Shown: positions 9,195 to 17,923 of the stretch, in pieces
Layout: the number at the start of each line of letters is the position of its first letter
Numbering within the stretch: position 1 is the stretch's first letter
Assembly (NCBI GenBank): GCA_933822405.4
Contig: CAKOGP040001591.1
Span: forward strand, 1-25,860
Reading direction: 5' to 3'
From: Cylindrotheca closterium
Taxonomy: Eukaryota; Bacillariophyta; Bacillariophyceae; Bacillariales; Bacillariaceae
DNA: 25,860 bases
Notes under the pieces: model-generated
Seen by the model: the letters and a program-made list of their open reading frames with translations, nothing else
What the model was told of the DNA's origin: nothing
The model's database searches: none
Translations under genes and position numbers: made by a program

Positions 9195-12100
9195 ATGAAA
9201 CTAAACTTGAATCTTGTGAGCGTGGCTGCTCTTGCAGCAGCCTTTGCTCCAACTGCTATTGAAGCTCAGAAAGGGGGCAAGACTGTCAAAGCCAACCTTG
9301 GTCTCTGTTATGCCCAAGCCGCTTGTGTTGATTTCAAAGTGAGCAAGGCCGCCGATGGTTCTTGTGCCGCGTCTGGTACTTGCGGGATTGAGGTTTGCAT
9401 GGTCTTGGACACCACCACTCCTGGATGTCCCAAGGATGGCTCCATCAGTCACTTGTGTGCTGCCAGTGATGGCGATGGTTGCGCCGCTTATGCTCCTGAT
9501 GGTCTCACTCCTCTAACCGGAAAGGGAAGCTCTACTGATTGTTTGAGTACCACCTTTGATGGAAAGTGCGAACCCGAAACTCAAGGAAGTCCAACCCGTA
9601 TTGAAATGTGTCAAACTGCCGAGCCTGGACAAACCGTCTACTGGGCTCTCAAGGACTCTGATGTTGAAGACATCGGATACTATGACTACTCTGCAAGCGC
9701 TAACTACACCTATGCCGCTGATGATGGTACCGATTGTTACTCTCCCAAGATTGCCTGCTTTGGAAACTCTACCTTGTCCTGTGCTGACCCAAAGAACGAC
9801 ATGCACTTGTCTTCTCGTGTCTGGTCTTATGAGATCCCTGCCAATGATGGTACCTCATGTGACTTGTGCGACAATGGTGGAACTGTACCAGCTGTGGAAC
9901 CATCTAGTCCTTCTGAACCAGCCGCTTCTCCAACCAGTCCTACTGAACCTGTCGCAACTACCAACCCTGACGGAACTTTCGTTATCCCTGACACAGATAC
10001 GGTTGATACTGATCCCGGTGACGCTGATACAGTTGGTGCTGATGCTGATGACTCTGGTTCCTCTGGTGGTGGTAAAACAGCCAAAGCGAACCTCGGTCTT
10101 TGTTATGCTCAAGCTTCCTGTATCGAATTCACCGTCAAGAAGCACGATTCCACAGCTTGTGCTCTCACTGGAGATTGTGCCATTGAAGTCTGCATGGTCT
10201 TGGACACTACCATGGAAGGTTGTGCCAAGGAAGGTCCCATCAGTCACTTGTGTGCTGCTAGCGATGGCCAAGGATGTGCTGCTTATGATACCGATGGTAT
10301 TACCCCTCTTACAGGAAAGGGGGGTTCTGATTTGTGTGATCTTACTGGAGAAAACGGCTCTGCCGCCTTTGATGGAAAGTGCGAACCTTCGGAACAACAA
10401 GCAAAAATTACCATGTGTCAAGAAGCCGAGCCCGGACAGACTGTCTACTGGGCTCTCAAGGATTCTCAAGTGCAAGATACTGGATATTATGACTACTCTG
10501 CCAGCTCCAACTTTACCTACCCTGCTGAAGATGGATCTGGTGACTGTTATTCTCCCAAGATTGCTTGCTTTGGTAACACTACCTTGAAGTGTGCTGATCC
10601 TAATGGTGACATGCACTTGAACACTCGTGTTTGGTCTTATGAGATCCCATCCAACGATGGAAGCTCTTGTGATTTGTGCGATGCTCCTTCGCCATCTGAA
10701 CCAAGCTCTCCATCCGAGCCATCTTCGCCAACCGAACCAAGCTCTCCAACTGAGCCATCTTCGCCAAACGAACCAAGCTCTCCCACAGAGCCAAGTTCTC
10801 CAACTGAACCAAGCTCACCAACCGAGCCTTCTTCACCAACTGAACCAAGCTCTCCAACCGAGCCTTCTTCGCCAACTGAACCAAGTTCTCCAACTGAGCC
10901 GAGTTCTCCAACTGAACCATCGTCGCCAACTGAGCCAAGCTCTCCAACCGTGCCATCTTCGCCAAGTTCTCCAACTGAGCCATCTTCGCCAAGTTCTCCA
11001 ACTGAGCCATCTTCGCCAACTGAGCCAAGCTCGCCGACCGAACCAAGCTCTCCAACCGAACCAAGCTCTCCAACCGAGCCTTCTTCGCCAACTTCTCCAA
11101 CCGAACCTTCTTCGCCAACTGAGCCGAGTTCTCCAACTGAACCATCGTCGCCAACTGAACCAAGCTCTCCAACTGAGCCATCTTCACCAACCGAACCAAG
11201 CTCTCCAACAGAACCAAGTACTCCAACCGAGCCTTCTTCGCCAACCGAACCAAGCTCTCCAACAGAACCAAGTACTCCAACTGAGCCTTCTTCGCCAACT
11301 GAGCCAAGCTCGCCGACTGAACCAAGTTCTCCAACTGAGCCATCTTCACCAACCGATCCAAGTTCTCCAACTGAGCCAAGTTCTCCAACCGAGCCTTCTT
11401 CGCCAACTGAGCCGAGTTCTCCAACTGAACCATCGTCGCCAACTGAGCCAAGCTCTCCCGCAGAGCCTTCTTCGCCAACCGAACCAAGCTCTCCAACTGA
11501 GCCATCTTCACCAACCGATCCAAGCTCTCCAACCGAGCCTTCTTCGCCAACCGAACCAAGCTCTCCAACTGAGCCAAGCTCTCCCACAGAGCCAAGCTCT
11601 CCAACTGAACCAAGCTCACCAACCGAGCCTTCTTCACCAACTGAACCAAGCTCTCAAACTGAGCCTTCTTCGCCAACTGAGCCAAGCTCGCCAACTGAGC
11701 CTTCTTCGCCAACTGAGCCAAGCTCGCCGACTGAACCAAGCTCTCCAACTGAGCCATCTTCACCAACCGATCCAAGCTCTCCAACCGAGCCTTCTTCGCC
11801 AACTGAACCAAGCTCTCCAACTGAGCCATCTTCACCAACCGAACCAAGCTCTCCAGCTGAACCAAGTTCTCCAACTGAACCAAGTTCTCCAACTGAGCCT
11901 TCTTCGCCAACTGAGCCAAGCTCTCCTTCTGAGCCAACCCTTCCAGGATCTCCTACGGATATCCCTCCATCTGAGCCAACTGAGCCAAGCTCCCCAACTG
12001 ATCCTTCTTCTTCATCATCCGGGGCATTTTCTCCCACTGCACCAATTGCACCAACTGGCCCTGCAGAACCATCCAGTCCTACTGAACCAGCTGCCACTGA

Positions 12101-13004
12101 GCCTATTGGACCTACAGAACCATCCAGTCCTACTGAACCAGCTGCCACTCAGCCTGCTGGACCTACGGAGCCCACCCTCGGAGCTCCAACTTCTCCAAAC
12201 ACCGCACCTTCCCCTGGAAGCAACGGAGATCCTCACTTCAAGACATGGAGAAACGAACATTTTGAATATCATGGACAGTGTGATCTGGTACTCGCCAAGG
12301 ACGATTCGTTTGCTCATGGTCGTGGTCTCAATGTTCAGATTCGTACCAAGCTTGTCAGGTATTGGAGTTATATCAAGAACGCTGCCATTCGCATTGGCGA
12401 TGACATTCTCGAAGTGGAAGGCTCCAGTGACAACGAACGAGAAGTATCCAATTATTGGATCAACTTTGAATACCAAGCAAATAAGAAGAAGGCCGCCACC
12501 ATTGGTGGTTTCCCATTGACTATTTTCGATGACTTGGTTCCAGTTCATCCCAAACGCCGATTCGAGATTGATTTGAGCTCCAAGTATCCTGGACAAAAGA
12601 TTGTAATCGCAACATTCAAGGAGTTTGTCAAGGTTGACTTTGTCAATTCCTCTCAAGAAGCTTTTGGCAATACGATCGGTATGTTGGGAGACTACAAGAC
12701 TGGAAAGACGCTTGGTCGCGATGGAGTTACTGTATTGGATGATTTCCATGAGTTTGGAAACGAGTGGCAAGTGCTTCCCGTCGATGACATGTTGTTCCAC
12801 AGTACCGAGCAGCCTCAGTTTCCAAGAAAGTGCGTCCTTCCAGAAGATCCTCAAGGACAACGCCGTCGCCGCCTGGAAGAATACTCCGTCACTGTTGAAG
12901 CTGCCGAAAAGGCATGTTCCACTTTGACCGACGAACTCTCCCGCAAAGATTGCGTCTACGATATTATCGCCACTCAAGACATGGACATGGTGGGTGCCTT
13001 TTAA
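9195..13004 (+). CDS. Secreted GDPH/VWD-domain mucin-like protein, long type (gene 1)
   Basis: 1269 residues, single exon. ATG 9195 is chosen because a signal peptide follows at once (1-24, ending AIEA); the upstream extension begins at a TTG. Two 16-Cys modules lie at 38-225 and 303-495, starting CYAQA and ending SCDLC. Both contain SHLCAASDG, FDGKC and MCQ..EPGQTVYWALKD, and NYT, NST, NFT and NTT N-glycosylation sequons. Residues 498-914 are about 69 SSPTEP-type hexapeptides, a rigid and probably heavily O-glycosylated stalk, followed by a less regular Pro-rich stretch. The GDPH domain starts at 1011 (GDPHFKTW, HGQCDLVLAK, RTKLVRYWSYIK, FGNEWQV). It resembles a VWF type D domain but lacks the CGLC cysteines (GMLGD instead). 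RRRRLEE at 1223-1229 matches the diatom RXL processing site, leaving a 42-residue two-Cys tail ending MVGAF. There is no membrane or GPI anchor, so it should be secreted. GDPH domains are known from diatom adhesive-trail proteins; an adhesive or extracellular-matrix role is inferred. Confidence 0.9.
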   Translation: MKLNLNLVSVAALAAAFAPTAIEAQKGGKTVKANLGLCYAQAACVDFKVSKAADGSCAASGTCGIEVCMVLDTTTPGCPKDGSISHLCAASDGDGCAAYAPDGLTPLTGKGSSTDCLSTTFDGKCEPETQGSPTRIEMCQTAEPGQTVYWALKDSDVEDIGYYDYSASANYTYAADDGTDCYSPKIACFGNSTLSCADPKNDMHLSSRVWSYEIPANDGTSCDLCDNGGTVPAVEPSSPSEPAASPTSPTEPVATTNPDGTFVIPDTDTVDTDPGDADTVGADADDSGSSGGGKTAKANLGLCYAQASCIEFTVKKHDSTACALTGDCAIEVCMVLDTTMEGCAKEGPISHLCAASDGQGCAAYDTDGITPLTGKGGSDLCDLTGENGSAAFDGKCEPSEQQAKITMCQEAEPGQTVYWALKDSQVQDTGYYDYSASSNFTYPAEDGSGDCYSPKIACFGNTTLKCADPNGDMHLNTRVWSYEIPSNDGSSCDLCDAPSPSEPSSPSEPSSPTEPSSPTEPSSPNEPSSPTEPSSPTEPSSPTEPSSPTEPSSPTEPSSPTEPSSPTEPSSPTEPSSPTEPSSPTVPSSPSSPTEPSSPSSPTEPSSPTEPSSPTEPSSPTEPSSPTEPSSPTSPTEPSSPTEPSSPTEPSSPTEPSSPTEPSSPTEPSSPTEPSTPTEPSSPTEPSSPTEPSTPTEPSSPTEPSSPTEPSSPTEPSSPTDPSSPTEPSSPTEPSSPTEPSSPTEPSSPTEPSSPAEPSSPTEPSSPTEPSSPTDPSSPTEPSSPTEPSSPTEPSSPTEPSSPTEPSSPTEPSSPTEPSSQTEPSSPTEPSSPTEPSSPTEPSSPTEPSSPTEPSSPTDPSSPTEPSSPTEPSSPTEPSSPTEPSSPAEPSSPTEPSSPTEPSSPTEPSSPSEPTLPGSPTDIPPSEPTEPSSPTDPSSSSSGAFSPTAPIAPTGPAEPSSPTEPAATEPIGPTEPSSPTEPAATQPAGPTEPTLGAPTSPNTAPSPGSNGDPHFKTWRNEHFEYHGQCDLVLAKDDSFAHGRGLNVQIRTKLVRYWSYIKNAAIRIGDDILEVEGSSDNEREVSNYWINFEYQANKKKAATIGGFPLTIFDDLVPVHPKRRFEIDLSSKYPGQKIVIATFKEFVKVDFVNSSQEAFGNTIGMLGDYKTGKTLGRDGVTVLDDFHEFGNEWQVLPVDDMLFHSTEQPQFPRKCVLPEDPQGQRRRRLEEYSVTVEAAEKACSTLTDELSRKDCVYDIIATQDMDMVGAF
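10686..11936 (+). repeat. Coding minisatellite, 18-bp SSPTEP units
   Basis: A 1251-bp in-frame tract (417 codons, about 69 hexapeptides) inside gene 1. Codon choice alternates between AGC-TCT-CCA and TCT-TCG-CCA for Ser-Ser-Pro, so the true DNA period is often 36 bp. Longer blocks recur, such as the SSPTDP-containing segment near 11340-11370, 11508-11540 and 11757-11790. Variants include SSPTDP, SSPAEP, STPTEP, SSPNEP, SSQTEP and the contraction SSPTSPTEP. Every change keeps the frame. Confidence 0.95.
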
Positions 13005-13728
13005 GAAAAGAACAGTTGCCACCTTTGTTGCTACTAAGAGGGAAGATGAGCCGCAATGGGAATAATGAATGATAAATAAATACAAGAAATAGTATGATTA
13101 TTATAGCAGACTGTGTTGCAACTTTTCTCATCTCTTGACGACAAAAACTGTTGGAGATGTACCTGTATTACTTTCGCATCATTTTGTTGAACAAACATGA
13201 TAACAACATAAATGCATTTCTCCACATGTAGTCATTCTAGTCAATGCAGCTTTTGAAATTTGAAATTGAGCGTTCCGTACTCGAAGATGATTGATTCATT
13301 AAGTCGATCAAGGAAAAGCGTTTTCGTCCTTTGACAGACATTTTCGCCAGCGAACTCTGTAAACAGAATGACTCAAGTCGTGAAGAATGATCGACATTGG
13401 ATAGATGTTTTGTTCAATGACTGATTTCATTCTCTTATTTATGGCTCTCATCAGAGAACATGTGCGATGACACAGCGAGAAATAAATCGTCCGTGTAAAA
13501 CCTACGGATGGGCCTTATGAGGCTCATTAACGCTACTCACCTCACACGTCTTGCCACTGTCTTGGAGTAGTCGTGGTCTTTTTAGTCTTACTGGTAGGTA
13601 GGTTTGCTACACTCACTGAGCCACAGTGCATCGTACACAAGGTTGCTACCAGGAATGAAAACCGCTTCCACACTCTTGTGCGAAACAGTCTCCCATCCTC
13701 ATAAAAAACGTTTTTCGAACGAAGAAAC
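13005..13728. other. Intergenic region between GDPH genes 1 and 2
   Basis: I see no gene in these 724 bp. AATAAATACAAG just after gene 1 (near 13075) could serve in polyadenylation. One copy of the dispersed 12-mer ATGATTGATTCA lies at 13287-13298. The gene 2 promoter must lie here; AT-rich CATAAAAAACG about 25 bp before the ATG is the only core-promoter-like sequence I notice. Confidence 0.5.
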
Positions 13729-15417
13729 ATGAAAGTATTCAACATCCTATCCGTGCTTGCTGCATTGGCAACCGTGGTCAATGCGCTGCCAACTGAGACT
13801 TGCGCTCAACAAAGCGAATGTATTTCCTTCGATATCAAAAAGATGGACTCTGACGCCTGTGGAATCGGAGGAGACTGTGTGGTAGAAATCTGTATGTTTG
13901 TCTCTGGAACGAGCGGCAACTGTATCAAGGGCGGTACCGACACCTTCAGCCACATGTGTATGCAGAGCGATGCGTCAGGCTGCCCTGCCTGGAAGGAAGA
14001 TGGTGCCCCTGCTTTGGGAGAAGGCGATTCCACCACCTGTACCGCTTCTGGAGAAGGTTACGGCACTGTTACTTTTGATGGAAAGTGCTCCGGAAACGAT
14101 GTCCTCATGTGTCAAGAGGGAAAGCCCGGCGACACTCTTTACTGGATTCTCAAAGACGGAGGAAGCACTATTGAAGAAGACGTGACCTACGATTTGCCGT
14201 ACACCGTTGCAGGTGAAACTGAAGACTGCTCTAACACTGTTAGATGCTTCAACGGAGAGTACAACTGTGGTGAAAATGATAACAAGGCGCAACAGGCCCG
14301 AGAACGTACCTGGTCCTTTACCATCCCTGAAGGAGACGGCAGCTCTTGTGATGTCTGTGCCCCTGGTACTCCACCTGGCGATGAGCCACCAACTGATGAG
14401 ACACCAACTGATACCCCTCCAACTGGTACCCCACCAACTGATGAGCCACCAACTGATGAGCCACCAACTGGTACCCCACCAACTGATGAGCCACCAACTG
14501 ATACTCCTCCAACTGGTACCCCACCCACCGGATCTCCTCCAACTGATGAGCCACCAATCAGTACTCCTCCACTTACCCCTGAAGATCCTGAAGAGCCAGC
14601 AGTCGCCGCCCCCACCTCCGAAAACGAGTCTACACCCACACCAGGAAGCAACGGAGATCCTCATTTCAAGACTTGGAATGGAGAGCACTTCGAGTTCCAC
14701 GGACAGTGTGATCTTGTCTTGGCTAAGGATGCTGACTTTGCCGAAGGACTCGGTTTGGATATCCAAATCCGAACCAAGCTTGTCCGTTACTGGTCTTACA
14801 TCAAGAGAGCTGCCATTCGCATTGGCGAGGATATCCTTGAAATTGAAGGAAGCGTCGATGAGCAAAACCCAGTCTACTGGATCAACTTTGAACACCAACG
14901 CGAAGACGCCAAGACCATTGGTGGATTCCCATTGAATATCATTGCCTCTACTGGTCGCTTCCGCAAGCATCACTTTGAAATCGATCTGAGCTCCAAGTAC
15001 CCCGGTGTCAAGATTGCTGTTTCCACCATGAAGGAATTCATCAAGGTTGACTTTGTTGGTGCCACTGAAGAAGCCTTCGGCAATGTCGTTGGTATCTTGG
15101 GCGAATTCAAGACTGGAAAGACCTTGGGCCGTGACCAAGCCACTGAAGTTCATGACTTTAACCAACTCGGAAACGAGTGGCAAGTCCAACCCATGGACCA
15201 CATGCTGTTCCACGATGTTTCGGATCCGCAATTCCCCAAGCGTTGCGTGCTTCCAGAAGATCCTCAAGGACAACGTCGTCGCCGTCTGGAAGAATCCTCC
15301 GTCACTGTTGAAGATGCCGAAAAGGCATGCTCCACTTTGGCCGACGAACTCTCCCGCAAGGACTGTGTCTATGACATTATCGCCACCCAAGACATGGACA
15401 TGGTCGGTGCCTTTTAA
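13729..15417 (+). CDS. Secreted GDPH/VWD-domain protein, short type (gene 2)
   Basis: 562 residues, single exon from ATG 13729. The signal peptide is 1-19 (ending VVNA). One 16-Cys module spans 25-210, with SHMCMQSDASGC, FDGKC, MCQEGKPGDTLYWILKD, RCF and a closing SCDVC. The linker, about 211-305, is made of PPTDE and PPTGT pentapeptides, much shorter than the stalk of the long genes and of a different unit. The GDPH domain starts at 309 (GDPHFKTWNGEHFEFHGQCD), then RTKLVRYWSYIKRAAIRIG, FEIDLSSKYPG and GNEWQVQP. RRRRLEE lies at 516-522, before the same 42-residue tail as gene 1. The four Cys of the GDPH and tail region are conserved. It has no anchor, so it should be secreted. It follows gene 1 on the same strand and arose by duplication in the cluster. 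Inferred role: extracellular matrix or adhesive partner of the long proteins, perhaps cross-linking through the Cys module. Confidence 0.9.
   Translation: MKVFNILSVLAALATVVNALPTETCAQQSECISFDIKKMDSDACGIGGDCVVEICMFVSGTSGNCIKGGTDTFSHMCMQSDASGCPAWKEDGAPALGEGDSTTCTASGEGYGTVTFDGKCSGNDVLMCQEGKPGDTLYWILKDGGSTIEEDVTYDLPYTVAGETEDCSNTVRCFNGEYNCGENDNKAQQARERTWSFTIPEGDGSSCDVCAPGTPPGDEPPTDETPTDTPPTGTPPTDEPPTDEPPTGTPPTDEPPTDTPPTGTPPTGSPPTDEPPISTPPLTPEDPEEPAVAAPTSENESTPTPGSNGDPHFKTWNGEHFEFHGQCDLVLAKDADFAEGLGLDIQIRTKLVRYWSYIKRAAIRIGEDILEIEGSVDEQNPVYWINFEHQREDAKTIGGFPLNIIASTGRFRKHHFEIDLSSKYPGVKIAVSTMKEFIKVDFVGATEEAFGNVVGILGEFKTGKTLGRDQATEVHDFNQLGNEWQVQPMDHMLFHDVSDPQFPKRCVLPEDPQGQRRRRLEESSVTVEDAEKACSTLADELSRKDCVYDIIATQDMDMVGAF
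14378..14570 (+). repeat. Coding repeat, 15-bp PPTDE/PPTGT units
   Basis: About twelve in-frame pentapeptide units (PPTDE, PPTDT, PPTGT, PPTGS) encoded by CCA-CCA-ACT-GAT-GAG and CCT-CCA-ACT-GGT-ACC type sequences, in the linker of gene 2 between the Cys module and the GDPH domain. The unit length (15 bp) and residues differ from the 18-bp SSPTEP unit of the long genes, so this linker expanded independently. Confidence 0.9.
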
Positions 15418-16119
15418 ACAAATAATGGAGAAAGACACACGACGCACGATATGAGATTAACATGATCAATGCATAATATTATTTACATATATTACTATTA
15501 TATAACCAATTGTAGTACTATCACCGGTACGATACTGCATGTACGGTAGCTTTCATTCTTGCACAACAACAAACGACAGTACCGTAACACAAGAAAAGCT
15601 GCTTTTCCTTCAATCGACTTCTTGGACCAATACTGCTTCCTACTATACCGTACATTTTCGCCCTTCCGTTCTTCCAGAGGAGCTTTCCTATCAATGACTA
15701 TTTTCGACACTATCTTAATTCTGGATTGCGCCTTGTTAACGAATGCTTGCGAAGAACCTGGAAGATGACCTTGGCGTTTTAACAAGCGAAAAAGTAGTAT
15801 AGCAAGGTGGTGGTACATCTTCTTCAAAGGGCCTTTTGGAAGTCTTGGTGTCTTTAAGTGAAAAAGACATAAAAATGAGTCAGTCAGGGCGTGATAAGAA
15901 TTATTGGCCGCGTTGATCGTGATATATCGTGGGATCCGTCTGATCACTTCAGGCTGCAATACGTAGATCCTACACAATCCTAGTACTGTCCAAACCCGAG
16001 ATGCCGTACAAGAATAAGAAGCACCAAGATAACAGCAGATTATATGTGCATAAAACTTTTATAAATATTACTGATTGCCAAAATAAGAAGTGCAATCGAA
16101 ATCACTCCATCCATCCACC
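15418..16119. other. Intergenic region between GDPH genes 2 and 3
   Basis: No supported gene. It holds the 3' flank of gene 2, including TAACATGATCAATGCATAATAT at 15458-15479, which recurs with one change after gene 3. Several GTAC-type motifs lie at 15520-15660. A minus-strand frame at 15498-15977 begins at TTG and has no early Met or domain. The promoter of gene 3 lies at its right end. Confidence 0.5.
16060..16067 (+). promoter_or_regulatory. TATA-box candidate of GDPH gene 3
   Basis: TATAAATA lies 53 bp before ATG 16120, at a fitting distance for a TATA box with a short 5' leader. The start itself sits in the favourable context CCACCATGA. The assignment rests on motif and spacing only. 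Confidence 0.5.
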
Positions 16120-17796
16120 ATGAAACTCAACTCCAATATCCTCACTGCCGTTGTAGCTGCTGCTGCCTTGGCAAACGTGGTCAATGCAGCTTCAGTTGCT
16201 ACTTGCGCAGAACAAAGCAGTTGTATTTCCTTCAACATGACCAAGCTGGAAACTAGCGCTTGTTCCGTGGCTGGAGATTGTACAGTCGAAGTCTGCATGG
16301 ACGTCAACGGTGGCAACGAAGGCTGCGGCAAAGGCTCCGTCGATTCTTTCTCGCACATGTGTATGCAAGCAAGTAGTTCTGGCTGTCCGCAATGGCAAGA
16401 TCCTGATGAGCTCATTCCCAAGATGGGAGCCGGCGATGACACAACTTGCTCTGCTTCTGGAATTGAAGATCAAGCAGCCTTTGATGGAAAGTGTACCGAT
16501 GGAAAGGATGTCACAATGTGTCAAGAAGGAAAGCCAGGTCAGACTCTCTATTGGATTCTAAAAGACGGAAGTGATACCACCCAAGAAGACGTGACCATTC
16601 CAATGCCCTTTGTCACAGAGGGCAGTGATTCCTGTGAATCTTCGGCTCGATGCTTCAATTACCAATACAAGTGCGGTACGGATGGTAGCCCTAGGCAATC
16701 CAGATTTGAGCGTACTTGGGCCTTTACCATTCCTGAGGGAACTGGTGATGCTTGCGATGTCTGTGCCGGTGATGAATCTGATGAGCCTGAGGATCCTGTT
16801 GTTCAATCACCTCCTTCCACCCCTACTGATCCATCTCCATCCAGTCCAAGTGAACCAGCCTCGTCTCCTAGCTCTCCCACGGAACCAGCTGCCACTACGC
16901 CATCCTCACCAACGGAACCTGGCTCTCCAACTGATGGAGGAGATCCACCAATCACTGGAGGCAACCCACCTCCTGCTACTCCACCAGCGACTGGTTCGGA
17001 AGGTAGTCCCACACCAGGAAGCAACGGAGATCCTCATTTCAAGACCTGGAACGGAGAACATTTCGAGTTCCACGGACAGTGCGATCTTGTCTTGGCTAAG
17101 GATGCTGACTTTGCCGAAGGACTCGGTTTGGATATCCAAATCCGAACCAAGCTCGTTCGTTACTGGTCTTATATCAAGAGAGCTGCCATTCGCATTGGCG
17201 AGGATATCCTTGAAATTGAAGGATCCTCCGACTTGGCCGAGATCGATCCAATCTTTTGGATCAACTTTGATTACCAACCCGAAGACGTCAAGACCATTGG
17301 TGGGTTCCCACTGAAGGTCATCACTGGAAAAGCTCGCTTCCGCAAGCATCACTTTGAAATCGATCTGAGCTCCAAGTACCCCGGTGTTAAGATTGAAATT
17401 CACACCATGAAGGAATTCATCAAGGTTGACTTTGTTGGTGCCAGTGAGGAAGCCTTTGGAAATGTTCAAGGTATCTTGGGCGAATTCAAGTCTGGAAAGA
17501 CCTTGGCTCGCGATGGACAAACGGTTGTCGATGACTATACCCTACTCGGAAACGAGTGGCAAGTCCAACCCGTCGATACCATGTTGTTTCACGACATTTC
17601 GGATCCGCAATTCCCCAAGCGTTGCGTGCTTCCAGAAGATCCTCAAGGACAACGTCGTCGCCGTCTGGAAGAATCCTCCGTCACTGTTGAAGATGCCGAA
17701 AAGGCATGCTCCACTTTGGCCGACGAACTCTCCCGCAAGGACTGTGTCTATGACATTATCGCCACCCAAGACATGGACATGGTCGGTGCCTTTTAA
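16120..17796 (+). CDS. Secreted GDPH/VWD-domain protein, short type (gene 3)
   Basis: 558 residues, single exon. ATG 16120 is in a CCACC context and is followed by a signal peptide (1-23, ending VVNA); the frame extends upstream only to a GTG. One 16-Cys module spans 29-215 (SHMCMQ, FDGKC, MCQEGKPGQTLYWILKD, CDVC). The linker at about 216-302 mixes SPSSPTEP-like and Gly/Pro-rich sequence, without a regular long array. The GDPH domain starts at 303, RRRRLEE lies at 512-518, and the 42-residue tail is identical to that of gene 2. It is closest to gene 2: about 90 residues at the start of the GDPH domain are identical in protein, and the last 200 bp of the two genes appear identical in DNA, whereas the modules and linkers differ clearly. 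That mosaic pattern suggests gene conversion between them. Inferred role as for gene 2: a secreted matrix or adhesive protein. Confidence 0.9.
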   Translation: MKLNSNILTAVVAAAALANVVNAASVATCAEQSSCISFNMTKLETSACSVAGDCTVEVCMDVNGGNEGCGKGSVDSFSHMCMQASSSGCPQWQDPDELIPKMGAGDDTTCSASGIEDQAAFDGKCTDGKDVTMCQEGKPGQTLYWILKDGSDTTQEDVTIPMPFVTEGSDSCESSARCFNYQYKCGTDGSPRQSRFERTWAFTIPEGTGDACDVCAGDESDEPEDPVVQSPPSTPTDPSPSSPSEPASSPSSPTEPAATTPSSPTEPGSPTDGGDPPITGGNPPPATPPATGSEGSPTPGSNGDPHFKTWNGEHFEFHGQCDLVLAKDADFAEGLGLDIQIRTKLVRYWSYIKRAAIRIGEDILEIEGSSDLAEIDPIFWINFDYQPEDVKTIGGFPLKVITGKARFRKHHFEIDLSSKYPGVKIEIHTMKEFIKVDFVGASEEAFGNVQGILGEFKSGKTLARDGQTVVDDYTLLGNEWQVQPVDTMLFHDISDPQFPKRCVLPEDPQGQRRRRLEESSVTVEDAEKACSTLADELSRKDCVYDIIATQDMDMVGAF

Positions 17797-17923
17797 CAAT
17801 GTTTACGATCAGATAACTCTTAACATGATGAATGCATAATATATAGTGTACGTTTACAATATTATTTTAAAAGTATAATATGATTTAAAATATATCAGTC
17901 TTCGAATGAATAGTTATTGTTGA

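Noticed and set aside
10686..11936. Regular short repeats considered as a CRISPR array
   Set aside because: Units are contiguous 18-bp codon repeats without unique spacers, inside a eukaryotic coding frame.
10600..12519. Long open frames on both strands and in other frames across the SSPTEP array (for example 10600-11937 minus, 10637-11587 minus, 10627-12519 plus)
   Set aside because: The 18-bp repeat lacks stops in several frames, so these are shadows of the repeat. Only the frame with signal peptide, Cys modules and GDPH domain makes sense.
15498..15977. 159-codon minus-strand frame
   Set aside because: It begins at TTG with no early ATG and shows no recognisable motif or signal peptide.
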